Shown: positions 41,755 through 49,852 of the stretch, in pieces
Layout: each line of letters begins with the position of its first letter
How positions within the stretch are numbered: position 1 is the first letter of the stretch
Assembly: GCF_006965485.1 (NCBI RefSeq)
Contig: NZ_CP041360.1
Coordinates: 1,240,001 to 1,304,000, forward strand
Length of the DNA stretch: 64,000 nucleotides
From: Spirosoma sp. KCTC 42546
Lineage (GTDB): Bacteria; Bacteroidota; Bacteroidia; Cytophagales; Spirosomataceae
Direction: 5' to 3'
The notes under the pieces: generated by a model
Databases searched by the model: none
Seen by the model: the letters and a program-made list of their open reading frames with translations, nothing else
What the model was told of the DNA's origin: nothing
Program-made: the position numbers and the translations under genes

Positions 41755-41770
41755 TTTACCTTATTCTTCT

Positions 41771-42298
41771 ATGGATTTCTGCGGACCTTACGATCAATAC
41801 CTTGCTGAACGGGATAAGCCTTTTCTGCATGCCCCGTTATTGGCGGGCTGGGAATTCAGGCAAAAAACGCCCCTGGTGACCGAAAAAGGTGGGTGGATGT
41901 CGTTAGCCAAAGCGCAGGACTGGGTATTGCCCGCATCAATGCGTCAGGATTTGCTAAGCGATGCCTGGGCAGTTATCATTACAGATACCGACCAGCTTAT
42001 TCGATACGTGAACCCCCATTTTGAAGCAATGACGGGTTATACCAGCCAGGAAACCCTGGGACGCCGACCAAATTTTTTGCAGGGCGAAGGCACATCTCTA
42101 CGCACCCGGCAACATATCAGACAAGCTATTGATCGGCAGAAATCAGTACGTGGACGGTTGCTGAATTATCGGAAAGACCGAACGCCTTACTGGTGCCAGG
42201 TGGTAATTCGACCGATCGTAAACCGGCAGAAACAGGTAGTCAATTATATCGCCTTTGAACAGGAAGTCGAAGCCAATGGAACGCCAATTGTCCGGTAA
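41771..42298 (+). CDS. Single PAS-domain protein
   Basis: A protein of 175 residues. The N-terminal ~65 are unrecognised. A PAS domain spans ~68-165: AVIITDTDQLIRYVNPHFEAMTGY, GRRPNFLQGEGT and YWCQVVIRPIVN. The GRRPNFLQ stretch resembles the LOV motif but has Pro where the photoactive Cys sits, so it is not a LOV photoreceptor. No kinase or other output domain is attached; it may act by protein contact. The two next genes overlap it and each other. Confidence 0.85.
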   Translation: MDFCGPYDQYLAERDKPFLHAPLLAGWEFRQKTPLVTEKGGWMSLAKAQDWVLPASMRQDLLSDAWAVIITDTDQLIRYVNPHFEAMTGYTSQETLGRRPNFLQGEGTSLRTRQHIRQAIDRQKSVRGRLLNYRKDRTPYWCQVVIRPIVNRQKQVVNYIAFEQEVEANGTPIVR

Positions 42299-42524
42299 AC
42301 ATGAACATACCGCCTGCCCGCGCTGCCACCAATTATTCGAGTGCCGCGTGGGGAGCATTAACTTGTGTCAATGCCAGTCAGTCCAACTAACTGACGAGCA
42401 ACGACAGTATGTCAGATCGGCTTATCAGGGTTGTTTATGTGCCGACTGCCTGGTGGCCGTCCGAACGGAGTATAACCACCTGACTCACCAAACTACACTA
42501 ACCGATTTATTACGTGGGCATTAA
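42276..42524 (+). CDS. Cysteine-rich CWC family protein
   Basis: A protein of 82 residues from the ATG at 42276, overlapping the PAS gene by 23 bp. Cysteines are spaced as TACPRCHQLFECRVGSINLCQCQ, then QGCLCADCLVAVR, matching the cysteine-rich CWC pattern. It probably binds zinc. The function is unknown. It is coupled to its neighbours by overlaps at both ends. Confidence 0.8.
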   Translation: MERQLSGKHEHTACPRCHQLFECRVGSINLCQCQSVQLTDEQRQYVRSAYQGCLCADCLVAVRTEYNHLTHQTTLTDLLRGH

Positions 42525-42915
42525 CGAAACGCCAGAACTAGAAGCCCGAATTGCAGCGGCAGAAACCCGAATCTTCAAAGCTGTTTTTCCCAGTACAACC
42601 AATCATTACGATACGCTTTTTGGGGGAACGGCCCTGCAATTGATGGATGAAGTGGCTTTTATTGCCGCCACCCGGTTTTCACGGAAACGCATGGTCACGG
42701 TATCGTCCGATAAAATCAATTTTACCAAGTCGATTCCGGCGGGTACTATCATTGAACTGGTTGGCCGGGTTGAGCATGTGGGAAACACTAGTATTCGGAT
42801 TGCCGTCGAGATTTATGTCGAAGAAATGTATTCGATGGAGCGGCACAAAGCCATCCATGGAACATTCACGTTCGTAGCGCTTGATGAGGATAAAAAACCA
42901 ATCCGTATTGTTTAA
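42514..42915 (+). CDS. Acyl-CoA thioesterase (YciA-like hotdog fold)
   Basis: A protein of 133 residues. The apparent start is GTG at 42514, overlapping the CWC gene by 11 bp; no better ATG is near. Hotdog-fold motifs are FPSTTNHYDTLFGGTALQLMDEVAF (the catalytic Asn/Asp-type region), KINFTKSIPAGTIIELVGRV and IHGTFTFVALDED. It hydrolyses acyl-CoA in the cytoplasm. It ends the PAS/CWC/thioesterase unit. Confidence 0.9.
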   Translation: MGINETPELEARIAAAETRIFKAVFPSTTNHYDTLFGGTALQLMDEVAFIAATRFSRKRMVTVSSDKINFTKSIPAGTIIELVGRVEHVGNTSIRIAVEIYVEEMYSMERHKAIHGTFTFVALDEDKKPIRIV

Positions 42916-42932
42916 CAGAACGATTTAATTTT

Positions 42933-43008
42933 TCTGACAGGATTTACAAGATTAGCAGGATTGGTTCTCGCCCGTCAAAATCTTGTAAATCCTGTTAATC
43001 CTGTCAGA
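42933..43008. repeat. Inverted repeat of AATCCTGT/ACAGGATT units
   Basis: Arms 42933-42962 and 42979-43008 contain the same modules (TCTGACAGGAT, TTACAAGATT, AGCAGGATT) in partly changed order. It lies behind the thioesterase gene. Confidence 0.7.
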
Positions 43009-43036
43009 GAAAATCATACTCCGGCCACCGGAAACC

Positions 43037-43354
43037 ATGAATTATAAACTGACAACGACGCTAAAAAAAGCAGATACCGAAGGCCGAATTCCGGCCTATA
43101 CCCTGGACCAGTACATTCGTCAGGAGCTATCGCAGCAATTAATTGCCAGGCTGACACCCCATTTGCCAATTGACCGAAGTACAGAGCTTTTGCCTACAAA
43201 TCAGGAATCCGTTGATTTTACAACTGAGCTTATTTTCCTGAAACCTCATCAATGGCAACAAATAAAACAGGCCTTAACTGGAACGCTCGAATCGCTGCCG
43301 CCCGAGCAGCAATGTTCGGTTCAGCAATTGATTAGTGAGGTGGACCAAAGTTGA
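43037..43354 (+). CDS. Hypothetical 105-residue protein
   Basis: Unrecognised. It looks helical, with a polar N-terminus (LKKADTEGRIPAYTLDQYIRQELSQQLIARL) and two further amphipathic helices. There is no signal peptide, so it is probably cytoplasmic. It lies between two hairpin elements and has no clear partner. Confidence 0.6.
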   Translation: MNYKLTTTLKKADTEGRIPAYTLDQYIRQELSQQLIARLTPHLPIDRSTELLPTNQESVDFTTELIFLKPHQWQQIKQALTGTLESLPPEQQCSVQQLISEVDQS

Positions 43355-43380
43355 TATAAGGTAGATGTAGCCTATTAATC

Positions 43381-43438
43381 AAGGGTAAATTTTCTTTTTG
43401 CAACATTGTTGCAAAAAGAAAATTTACCCTTACTTTTG
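43381..43438 (+). promoter_or_regulatory. Promoter within a perfect 24-bp inverted repeat (operator)
   Basis: Arms 43381-43404 and 43408-43431 are perfectly complementary with a 3-bp centre; the inner part is TTGCAACATTGTTGCAA. A good Bacteroidota promoter overlaps it: -33 TTG at 43409-43411, 19 bp, -7 TACTTTTG at 43431-43438. A repressor bound here would block the promoter. Confidence 0.65.
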
Positions 43439-43442
43439 CTTC

Positions 43443-43481
43443 ATGGCAAGTCAAACTAGAGCTTACCTCATACACTTATGA
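43443..43481 (+). CDS. Possible 12-residue leader peptide
   Basis: ATG at 43443, four bases after the -7 element, coding MASQTRAYLIHL. Its TGA overlaps the next start as ATGA. It would be read from a leaderless transcript and couple translation to the reductase. It is short enough to be chance. Confidence 0.25.
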   Translation: MASQTRAYLIHL

Positions 43482-44389
43482 CATCAGCTCAACCAGACTA
43501 CGAAATTATTATTGTTGGCGGTAGTTATGCAGGTTTAAGTGCTGCTTTGGTGTTAGGTAGGTCATTGCGTCGGGTACTGGTTTTGGATAGCGGACAGCCA
43601 GCCAATCGCCAAACTCCGCATTCGCACAGTTTCCTGACGCGCGATGGGGCAACACCGGCCGAGTTAGCAACCATTGCCCGCCAACAGGCACTGGCGTACT
43701 CAACGGTAACGATTAAAACAGCCACTGTTACAAGGGCAATCAAGCAGGATACTGGATTTATCGTCTCAACCGACGCCGGTGATTCCTATTCGGCCGGTCG
43801 ATTGCTGCTGGCGACGGGGCTAACCGACCAGATGTTACCCATTCCTGGTTTCGCGGAGTGCTGGGGCATTTCGGTATTGCATTGTCCGTATTGTCACGGC
43901 TATGAAGTGCACGGGCAGGCGCTGGGCGTACTGGCAAACGGCGATGCAGGTTTCGAGATGGGCCGACTGATTCACCACTGGAGCGCTAATCTTACGCTGT
44001 TTACAAATGGCCCGTCTACGTTATCGCCGGAGCAGACAGCCGCTTTGAAACGCCATCAAATCACAATTATAGAGACGCCAATTTCGGTCATCCCTCATCA
44101 GGACGGCCAGTTAAGCGGATTGTTGCTAGCCAATCAAACACATTACCCATTGGCCGCCTTGTTTGCACGACCTCCCATGCATCAGGCGTCTACGCTTGGC
44201 TGGCAATTAGGCTGTTTGCATGACGACATGGGTTTTGTGCAAGTTGATGACTTTGGCCGAACCACTATTCCGGGCGTATTTGCCGCAGGCGACACGCACA
44301 CAATGATGCGTCAGGTAACGGTAGCTGCCACCAATGGTATGCGGGCAGCCGTGACACTCAACAAAGAGATGCTTGAGGAAACCTTTTAA
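43478..44389 (+). CDS. FAD/NAD(P)-dependent thioredoxin-reductase-like enzyme
   Basis: A protein of 303 residues. An FAD-binding GGSYAGLSAALVLGR loop sits at the start, the redox pair CPYC in LHCPYCHGYEVHG near residue 135, a weak NAD(P) region and the C-terminal FAD motif IPGVFAAGDT. It is shorter and simpler than TrxB. The position after a strong operator and before the Cys-motif proteins suggests redox or metal stress control. It is cytoplasmic. Confidence 0.9.
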   Translation: MTSAQPDYEIIIVGGSYAGLSAALVLGRSLRRVLVLDSGQPANRQTPHSHSFLTRDGATPAELATIARQQALAYSTVTIKTATVTRAIKQDTGFIVSTDAGDSYSAGRLLLATGLTDQMLPIPGFAECWGISVLHCPYCHGYEVHGQALGVLANGDAGFEMGRLIHHWSANLTLFTNGPSTLSPEQTAALKRHQITIIETPISVIPHQDGQLSGLLLANQTHYPLAALFARPPMHQASTLGWQLGCLHDDMGFVQVDDFGRTTIPGVFAAGDTHTMMRQVTVAATNGMRAAVTLNKEMLEETF

Positions 44390-44451
44390 GTTGAGGAAAT
44401 TATTCCCGTCGGGTTTTAACCTGGCGAGAATAAAAATACGCTACGCTGCCG

Positions 44452-44459
44452 TACCTTTG
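44452..44459 (+). promoter_or_regulatory. -7 element TACCTTTG six bases from the ATG
   Basis: A full match to TAnnTTTG, followed by TGGCAG and the ATG at 44466. As at 38909, it predicts a leaderless or near-leaderless transcript. Confidence 0.5.
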
Positions 44460-44465
44460 TGGCAG

Positions 44466-44843
44466 ATGAAAATCGCACTGGTCTATATCCTCCTGATTGC
44501 AACATTGCTGCCGACGGTCAGCCAGTGGGGGACCATTGCGTATTATCATGCCAACAAAGACTACATTGCCCGCGTCCTCTGCGAAAACCGCGATAAACCG
44601 CAGTTGCACTGCGACGGTAAATGTTATCTGGCTAAACAGCTGAAGGCCCAGCAGGAACGGCAGGACAAAGACATGACTGCCCGTTTGCAGGATTTGCCGA
44701 TCATTACCTTATTCTGCTCCGATATTAGTACGTTTTTGATGATGCCGCCATCTATGCGCTTATTGGTGAATCAGTTACCGGTTTATCAACTGCCAGACTA
44801 TCGTGCGCCCCTGGTCTCGCTGTTTCAGCCACCCCAATTATAG
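44466..44843 (+). CDS. Small Cys-motif membrane protein, copy 1
   Basis: A protein of 125 residues from the ATG at 44466; the frame upstream to 44373 overlaps the reductase and contains the promoter. A signal anchor (~1-20) leads into YIARVLCENRDKPQLHCDGK and CYLAKQLKAQ (three Cys), then a charged helix and a hydrophobic end. The tandem copy at 45038 has the same length and motif. It is probably periplasmic and may bind a metal through the three Cys. The role is unknown. Confidence 0.75.
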   Translation: MKIALVYILLIATLLPTVSQWGTIAYYHANKDYIARVLCENRDKPQLHCDGKCYLAKQLKAQQERQDKDMTARLQDLPIITLFCSDISTFLMMPPSMRLLVNQLPVYQLPDYRAPLVSLFQPPQL

Positions 44844-44861
44844 CCTCTTCCCATCTTGCTC

Positions 44862-44888
44862 TTGTGTGACCCCGACGGGGTCACACAA
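44862..44888. terminator. Hairpin TTGTGTGACCCCG / CGGGGTCACACAA
   Basis: A perfect stem of about 12 bp after copy 1, followed by AATG and no T-run. The rest of the gap to 45038 is AT-rich with no visible gene. Confidence 0.6.
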
Positions 44889-45037
44889 AATGTACTTCAA
44901 TTCCAATTTGATTGATTGCTTACTTTTAAATCGATTGCAGAGGAATACTTGTTATATTACTCAATATCCTGATATCTAGTTGATTAGTCAAGGTCGTTCT
45001 GGTTAATTTTTTGCTCTCTGTAGTGGGAATCCCCTTT

Positions 45038-45415
45038 ATGCGGACACTCGTACTTTATAGTTTACTGGTTGCGACAATGCTACCGACGGTCAGTCCGTGG
45101 GGAGTCATCGCGCATTACCAGCTTAATAAAGAGTACATTGCCCGTGTTCTTTGCGAAAACCGCGATAAGCCTCAACTACACTGTAATGGTCAGTGCTACT
45201 TAGCCAAACGACTAAAAGCACAACAGGATAAACAGGATAAAGAAACAACCGAACGAGTGCAGAATATACCTGTTATTCAGTTGTTTTGTGAAGCGGCTCT
45301 TCCCTTTCAGTTCGTTCCCATCTGGCAACTGCTTCAGTCCGTTGGGTTTTCAGATTACCGTTTTCCCGTCTATATAGCCCCCTTGATGGGTTTGTTTCGC
45401 CCTCCACGCGTTTAA
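45038..45415 (+). CDS. Small Cys-motif membrane protein, copy 2
   Basis: A protein of 125 residues from the ATG at 45038. It aligns end to end with copy 1: LL-AT-LPTVS-WG, YIARVLCENRDKPQLHCNGQ, CYLAKRLKAQQ. It lies upstream of the TonB receptor at 45517 with a hairpin between. Such proteins precede metal-related receptors in other Bacteroidota clusters, as far as I recall. Confidence 0.75.
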   Translation: MRTLVLYSLLVATMLPTVSPWGVIAHYQLNKEYIARVLCENRDKPQLHCNGQCYLAKRLKAQQDKQDKETTERVQNIPVIQLFCEAALPFQFVPIWQLLQSVGFSDYRFPVYIAPLMGLFRPPRV

Positions 45416-45424
45416 GTCAGGCCT

Positions 45425-45445
45425 AAACCTATACCATAGGTTTTT
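45425..45445 (+). terminator. Hairpin AAACCTAT-ACC-ATAGGTTT with T-run
   Basis: A perfect 8-bp stem followed by TTCT, 10 bp after copy 2. It is weak but of intrinsic-terminator form. Confidence 0.5.
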
Positions 45446-45516
45446 CTAAAATGACTGCTCCAGTGCTAAAAAATAAGCATGGGCCAGTCAATTCGTTTGA
45501 CTTAAACTAAAATTTC

Positions 45517-47862
45517 GTGAAAATTTATAAATATCTCATAGCCTGTTGGTTATGTATGTTAGTTGCGTTCAATTCCTTTGCCCAGAACGAACAGAAAGGG
45601 CTTGTTTTTGACGCGCAAACCAAAGAGCCTTTACCCGGCGTAACCATTTCCTGGGCCGATGGTAAATCCGGTGCCGTTACCGATGCAAACGGCCATTTTT
45701 CGGTTGCGTCGAGTACCACAAAAGTCGTTGTATCGGCAGTGGGCTATCGGCGGCAGGAAGTTACGCTGGTAGCTGGTCAGTCGTTACGCATTGAACTGGA
45801 ACCAGCTGCTGAAGATCTCCAAACGGTGGTAGTGACCGGGAATCGCGAGGCTGCGCTACGGACCGAAACGCCCATTGCGATTTCCAAACTCTCGGCCAAA
45901 CTGATCAACGAAACCAAGCCGACGAGCATCTACGAAGTCATCAATAAAACGCCGGGTGTGCTCATGGTGAACCTCAATAACGAGCAGCACATGATGGCCA
46001 TCCGGCAGCCAATGACGACCAACGCCTATTTCCTGTACATGGAAGATGGCGTACCTATTCGGCCAATGGGTGTGTTTAATCATAACGCCCTGCTCGAAAT
46101 GAATCAGTTTACGGTCAGCTCCATTGAGGTAGTTAAGGGCCCGGTATCGTCGATTTACGGTCCTGAAGCCGTGGGTGGCGCGGTGAATTTCATTACGCAA
46201 CGGCCAACGGCGGTTCCAACTGCCCGCGTGGGTATTCAGTTCGACCAATGGGGGTATAAGCGGCTCCAGTTTGGTGCTGGTGCCCGGCAGGGTAAGTTTG
46301 GGATTTATCTGGGCGGTTTCGTATCAAAGCAGCGTGATTCATGGATGGCCAGTTCTGACTATGACAAGTCATCGTATTTCGCCCGACTCGAATATGCCTT
46401 TACGCCCAGAACTCGCCTGACGGGTACGTTGTCGTATAATGATTACAATTCGCAAACCAGCGGGAGTGTAGACAGTACGGCCTTTTTTGCCCGGCAATAC
46501 GTGAGCACCACCGATTTTACGTACCGCAAAACGTTCTCGTTACGAAGCCGATTGACTTTAGAGCATGACTGGAAGGGCGGCTCTCAGTCGTTCATTACGG
46601 CTTTTGTACGGAACAACAGCGTGGGTCAGAATCCGGCCTATTCCATTCGGTGGACAACGGGTGCGGCAACGGCTACGGGGCAGATCAATAGCAATGATTT
46701 CAAGAGTTATGGTTTCATTGCCCAGCATACGCAGAAGCTGAATTTCCTGAACAGCAAGCTGATTGTAGGAACCACGCTCGACCTATCGCCGAATACGTAT
46801 TACGCCTACCAGACCGACCTGACAACGGAACTCCGGGCCGACAAAAAATCGGTGATCAAGTACACGCAGGTGAAAGAGCGACCCGATATTCAACTGGCGA
46901 ATTACCAGGCCGATATTCATAATGTAGCGGCTTATGTGCAGTATGATTTCGAGCCACTGCCCAAACTGCGCCTGTCGGCAGGATTGCGTTACGATCGCAT
47001 GGCGTTTGATTATACGAATGCGCTCGACAAGAGTACGGGCAGTAAGGATTACAGCCAGGCAACGCCCAAAATCGGTGCAACCTATGATCTGGGCAATGGC
47101 AAAGGGCTATATGCCAACTATGCCAAAGGTTTTTCGCCACCAGCCCTCACGTCGATTTTCCTGAAACGAACCACGCCCACGGCTTCCGGCGATTTATTCT
47201 ACTACAACCTGCAACCCACCAAATTCGACAACATGGAAATCGGGGGCTGGGCTTCGTTGCTGAACAACAAGGTGTACGTCGATGCTGCGCTTTACCAGAT
47301 GAATGGCACGAACGAGCTACTCAGCATCCGTCAGCCTGATAACTCAACCGACTACCAATCCGCAGGAAAGACATTGCATCGGGGTGTTGAGTTAGGCGTT
47401 ACCTATCGCCCGTCGAAGCAGGTGTTTTTCCGTTTTGGGGGAACACATGCGGTACACCAGTTTGTCGAATTTACGCTGAGCCAACGGGCTTCCGATGTCA
47501 TTCAGAACGTAAACGGAAAGGACATGCCATCGGCTCCACGAACGCTCTGGAATACCGAAATCAGCTATTATCCAGTCTGGCTGAAGAATTTCCGGACATC
47601 GGTTGAGTGGCAGCATGTCGCAAGCTGGTATCAGAATCAGACCAGTACGGTCAATTATGGCGGGTATGATTTCGCGAATGTCCGGGTGGGTTACCAATGG
47701 AAAGGCATCGAGGTGTTTTCGAATATCCTGAACGTAACCAACGCACTCTTCGCCACTAACGCCACGCGCGGAAACAACGCCACCGACCGAACAACCTACA
47801 CGCCTGCGGCTCCACGCACGTTTGTGGTTGGCGTTCAGTACAATTTTGCGGGTAAACGCTAA
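45517..47862 (+). CDS. TonB-dependent receptor of the Cys-motif/CDF cluster
   Basis: A protein of 781 residues, apparent start GTG at 45517. A signal peptide (~1-22, FAQ) precedes a CarboxypepD_reg-like domain (~27-100) and TVVVTGNRE. The plug carries MMAIRQPMTTNAYFLYMEDG and IEVVKGPVSSIYGPEAVGGA. The barrel ends in GVQYNFAGKR. The neighbours (Cys proteins, a His-containing lipoprotein, a Cys/His propeller, a CDF exporter) suggest a copper or other metal complex. The substrate is not provable from sequence. Confidence 0.9.
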   Translation: MKIYKYLIACWLCMLVAFNSFAQNEQKGLVFDAQTKEPLPGVTISWADGKSGAVTDANGHFSVASSTTKVVVSAVGYRRQEVTLVAGQSLRIELEPAAEDLQTVVVTGNREAALRTETPIAISKLSAKLINETKPTSIYEVINKTPGVLMVNLNNEQHMMAIRQPMTTNAYFLYMEDGVPIRPMGVFNHNALLEMNQFTVSSIEVVKGPVSSIYGPEAVGGAVNFITQRPTAVPTARVGIQFDQWGYKRLQFGAGARQGKFGIYLGGFVSKQRDSWMASSDYDKSSYFARLEYAFTPRTRLTGTLSYNDYNSQTSGSVDSTAFFARQYVSTTDFTYRKTFSLRSRLTLEHDWKGGSQSFITAFVRNNSVGQNPAYSIRWTTGAATATGQINSNDFKSYGFIAQHTQKLNFLNSKLIVGTTLDLSPNTYYAYQTDLTTELRADKKSVIKYTQVKERPDIQLANYQADIHNVAAYVQYDFEPLPKLRLSAGLRYDRMAFDYTNALDKSTGSKDYSQATPKIGATYDLGNGKGLYANYAKGFSPPALTSIFLKRTTPTASGDLFYYNLQPTKFDNMEIGGWASLLNNKVYVDAALYQMNGTNELLSIRQPDNSTDYQSAGKTLHRGVELGVTYRPSKQVFFRFGGTHAVHQFVEFTLSQRASDVIQNVNGKDMPSAPRTLWNTEISYYPVWLKNFRTSVEWQHVASWYQNQTSTVNYGGYDFANVRVGYQWKGIEVFSNILNVTNALFATNATRGNNATDRTTYTPAAPRTFVVGVQYNFAGKR

Positions 47863-47888
47863 ACGAAGTCAACCAATTAAACCCAGCT

Positions 47889-48338
47889 ATGATGAATACG
47901 CTAACTGGATTAGCCTTTGGACTCACGCTGTTGGCTAGTGGCTGTCAGTCAACATCGAGTGAACATCACCACCCCGATTCGCAGCATAAATCAATAATCG
48001 AAGGACCCGTCGCTGAACTGGAAAAGCAGGTGCTGGCTACCCACGATAGTTTGATGCCGCAGATGAGTGAACTGATCCGACTCAAAAAAGCTGTAACGCT
48101 CCATCTTGAGAAGACCACCGACGCAACAGACGCAAAACGAGGCATTGCGGTGACGGCTCAATTGGATAGTGCCGATCACTTAATGACCGATTGGATGCAC
48201 GAGTACAATGGCGATACACTTAAACAGCTTGACCAGACCAGGGCGCTTGCTTATCTAAAGGCCGAACAGACGAAAGTTAATGCGCTACGCGATAAAATGC
48301 GAAAAAGCATTGCTGAAGCAACAAGCTATCTGGATTGA
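47889..48338 (+). CDS. Helical lipoprotein with a His-rich N-terminus
   Basis: A protein of 149 residues. The lipobox LLASGC is at ~15-20, followed by EHHHPDSQHK. The rest is helical, with long amphipathic stretches (ELEKQVLATHDSLMPQMSEL, QTKVNALRDKMRKSIAEA). It is probably an outer- or inner-membrane lipoprotein. I recognise it only as a hypothetical. It is 26 bp after the TonB receptor, so in its operon. Confidence 0.75.
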   Translation: MMNTLTGLAFGLTLLASGCQSTSSEHHHPDSQHKSIIEGPVAELEKQVLATHDSLMPQMSELIRLKKAVTLHLEKTTDATDAKRGIAVTAQLDSADHLMTDWMHEYNGDTLKQLDQTRALAYLKAEQTKVNALRDKMRKSIAEATSYLD

Positions 48339-48347
48339 CATAAAAGT

Positions 48348-48460
48348 TAATGGATAATGAATAATGTAAAATGGATAATGTAAAATGAATGGTGGGTAAT
48401 GTTTTGATTTTCAGGGATTTGGTTGCCAATTATTCATTATCCATTTTACATTATCCATTA
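48348..48460. repeat. Inverted repeat, GTAAAATGGATAATG family
   Basis: TAATGGATAATG and GTAAAATGGATAATG units on the left return inverted at 48428-48460. It is related to the 21721-21817 element (GTAGAATGGGTAATG). Confidence 0.75.
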
Positions 48461-48476
48461 GTTTAAATAACCTAAA

Positions 48477-49694
48477 ATGATGACCTACTCATTTCTATTT
48501 TCGATTCTCGGCTGGCTATTGAGCTGGCTACCAGCTACCGAAACAGCCGTATCTAACCCCCAATTCGTGGGTGCCGTTCCCCGATTAACGACCGATGCCT
48601 CGGGCAATCCACTGCTCAGTTGGGCCGAAAAAGAGGGCGATAAAGGGAGCGCATTTTATTTCGCCCTATCGACTGATGGTGGGCAAACCTTCGGTCAGAA
48701 AGTTCGGGTAAAGGCCCCGGCCAATCTCTCGACTCATGCGGAAGGTATGCCAAAGATTGCAGCTAAAGAAGACGGTACATTGGTGGCTGTTTTTGAAGTG
48801 CCGAATCCCACGCCATCGTCACGCTTTGCCGGTGATTTGCTCTATGTTATGTCGTCCGATAAAGGCCAGACCTGGACTGAACCCAAGCCCGTTCATCAGG
48901 ATGTGCGGCCCGGAACGAGCCATTCGTTCAGTGACATTACACGCCTGCCCAATGGCGAAATCGGTGTGGTTTTCCTGGACGAAAAGCTGCCGGGGCAGGA
49001 GGGGCGTCCCGTTGTGTTTGCCCAGACGACGAAAGGAAAAGGATTTGGTGCCGCTGTGCTCGTCGATAATAATGCCTGTCAATGCTGCCGGACAAATGTA
49101 TTTGTAGATGCAAAGAAACAGATTCATCTGACCTATCGCGATTTGTTACCCGCGACCAAAACTGGTGAAATCGCTTCCCGTGATATGAGCACCGCTGTTT
49201 CGACGGATGGCGGTAAAACATTCAGCAAACCACAAGTTGTGTTTGCCGATCATTGGCAGGTCAACGCGTGTCCGCATGCAGGGCCTGTCGTCGCGCAGGT
49301 GGGTAATGACATTCTGGCGACCTGGTTTTCGGGTAAGGAAGATGCTGCTGGATTACGGCTTGCCCGTTTCGGTTCTGACAAACTGGTGGGCAGTGTGTTA
49401 TCAAATCGGGCGAAACACCCTCAGGTAGCGACCGTTGGTGGACGACTGGTGTGGGTTTGGGACGAGTCGATTTCCAAAGATGGTTCCAACGAAATGGGCT
49501 CGTTCGTGCAGCGAATTGGCATGCGGACCGTTGCTGGGGGAGCGGTTAGTCCAACTGTGTACCTTACGCCAGAATCGGTTGATGCTACCTACCCGGCTGT
49601 GTTGGGCACCAAAAATGGAACCCTGGTTGCTTATGAGCAGACGGTGAACAAGCAGAATTCGGTTATTGTAGTACGGCTGATAGAGGCACTTTGA
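48477..49694 (+). CDS. Secreted BNR/Asp-box beta-propeller with Cys/His clusters
   Basis: A protein of 405 residues with a signal peptide (~1-20). Asp-box repeats are STDGGQTF, SSDKGQTW and STDGGKTF, giving a six-bladed sialidase-like propeller. Two metal-type motifs stand out: NACQCCRTN near residue 201 and NACPHAGP near 263. Asp-box alone does not make a sialidase, and I see no clear sialic-acid Arg triad. A metal-binding propeller of the metal cluster is likelier. Confidence 0.8.
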   Translation: MMTYSFLFSILGWLLSWLPATETAVSNPQFVGAVPRLTTDASGNPLLSWAEKEGDKGSAFYFALSTDGGQTFGQKVRVKAPANLSTHAEGMPKIAAKEDGTLVAVFEVPNPTPSSRFAGDLLYVMSSDKGQTWTEPKPVHQDVRPGTSHSFSDITRLPNGEIGVVFLDEKLPGQEGRPVVFAQTTKGKGFGAAVLVDNNACQCCRTNVFVDAKKQIHLTYRDLLPATKTGEIASRDMSTAVSTDGGKTFSKPQVVFADHWQVNACPHAGPVVAQVGNDILATWFSGKEDAAGLRLARFGSDKLVGSVLSNRAKHPQVATVGGRLVWVWDESISKDGSNEMGSFVQRIGMRTVAGGAVSPTVYLTPESVDATYPAVLGTKNGTLVAYEQTVNKQNSVIVVRLIEAL

Positions 49695-49701
49695 TGGGTT
49701 A

Positions 49702-49765
49702 ATACTGATCATCCCGGTCGGGTGAGTAGCGTCTTCCTACACGCCCGACCGGGACGATCAGTACT
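49702..49765. terminator. Long inverted repeat after the propeller gene
   Basis: TACTGATC and CCCGGTCGGG on the left pair with CCCGACCGGG and GATCAGTA on the right. It is a strong hairpin 8 bp past the stop. Confidence 0.7.
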
Positions 49766-49852
49766 ACAAACAAAAATAGATAAAACCAAAACTCTCTAAA
49801 AAGGCTTTTTACCTAAAGCCGTACAGAATTCCGTCGGCTACTGAACGAACGG

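Noticed and set aside
41771..42298. LOV blue-light receptor
   Set aside because: The key Cys of the LOV motif is Pro (GRRPNFLQ); it is an ordinary PAS domain.
48477..49694. Exo-alpha-sialidase
   Set aside because: Asp-boxes alone are not enough; no clear Arg triad, and Cys/His motifs suggest another role.
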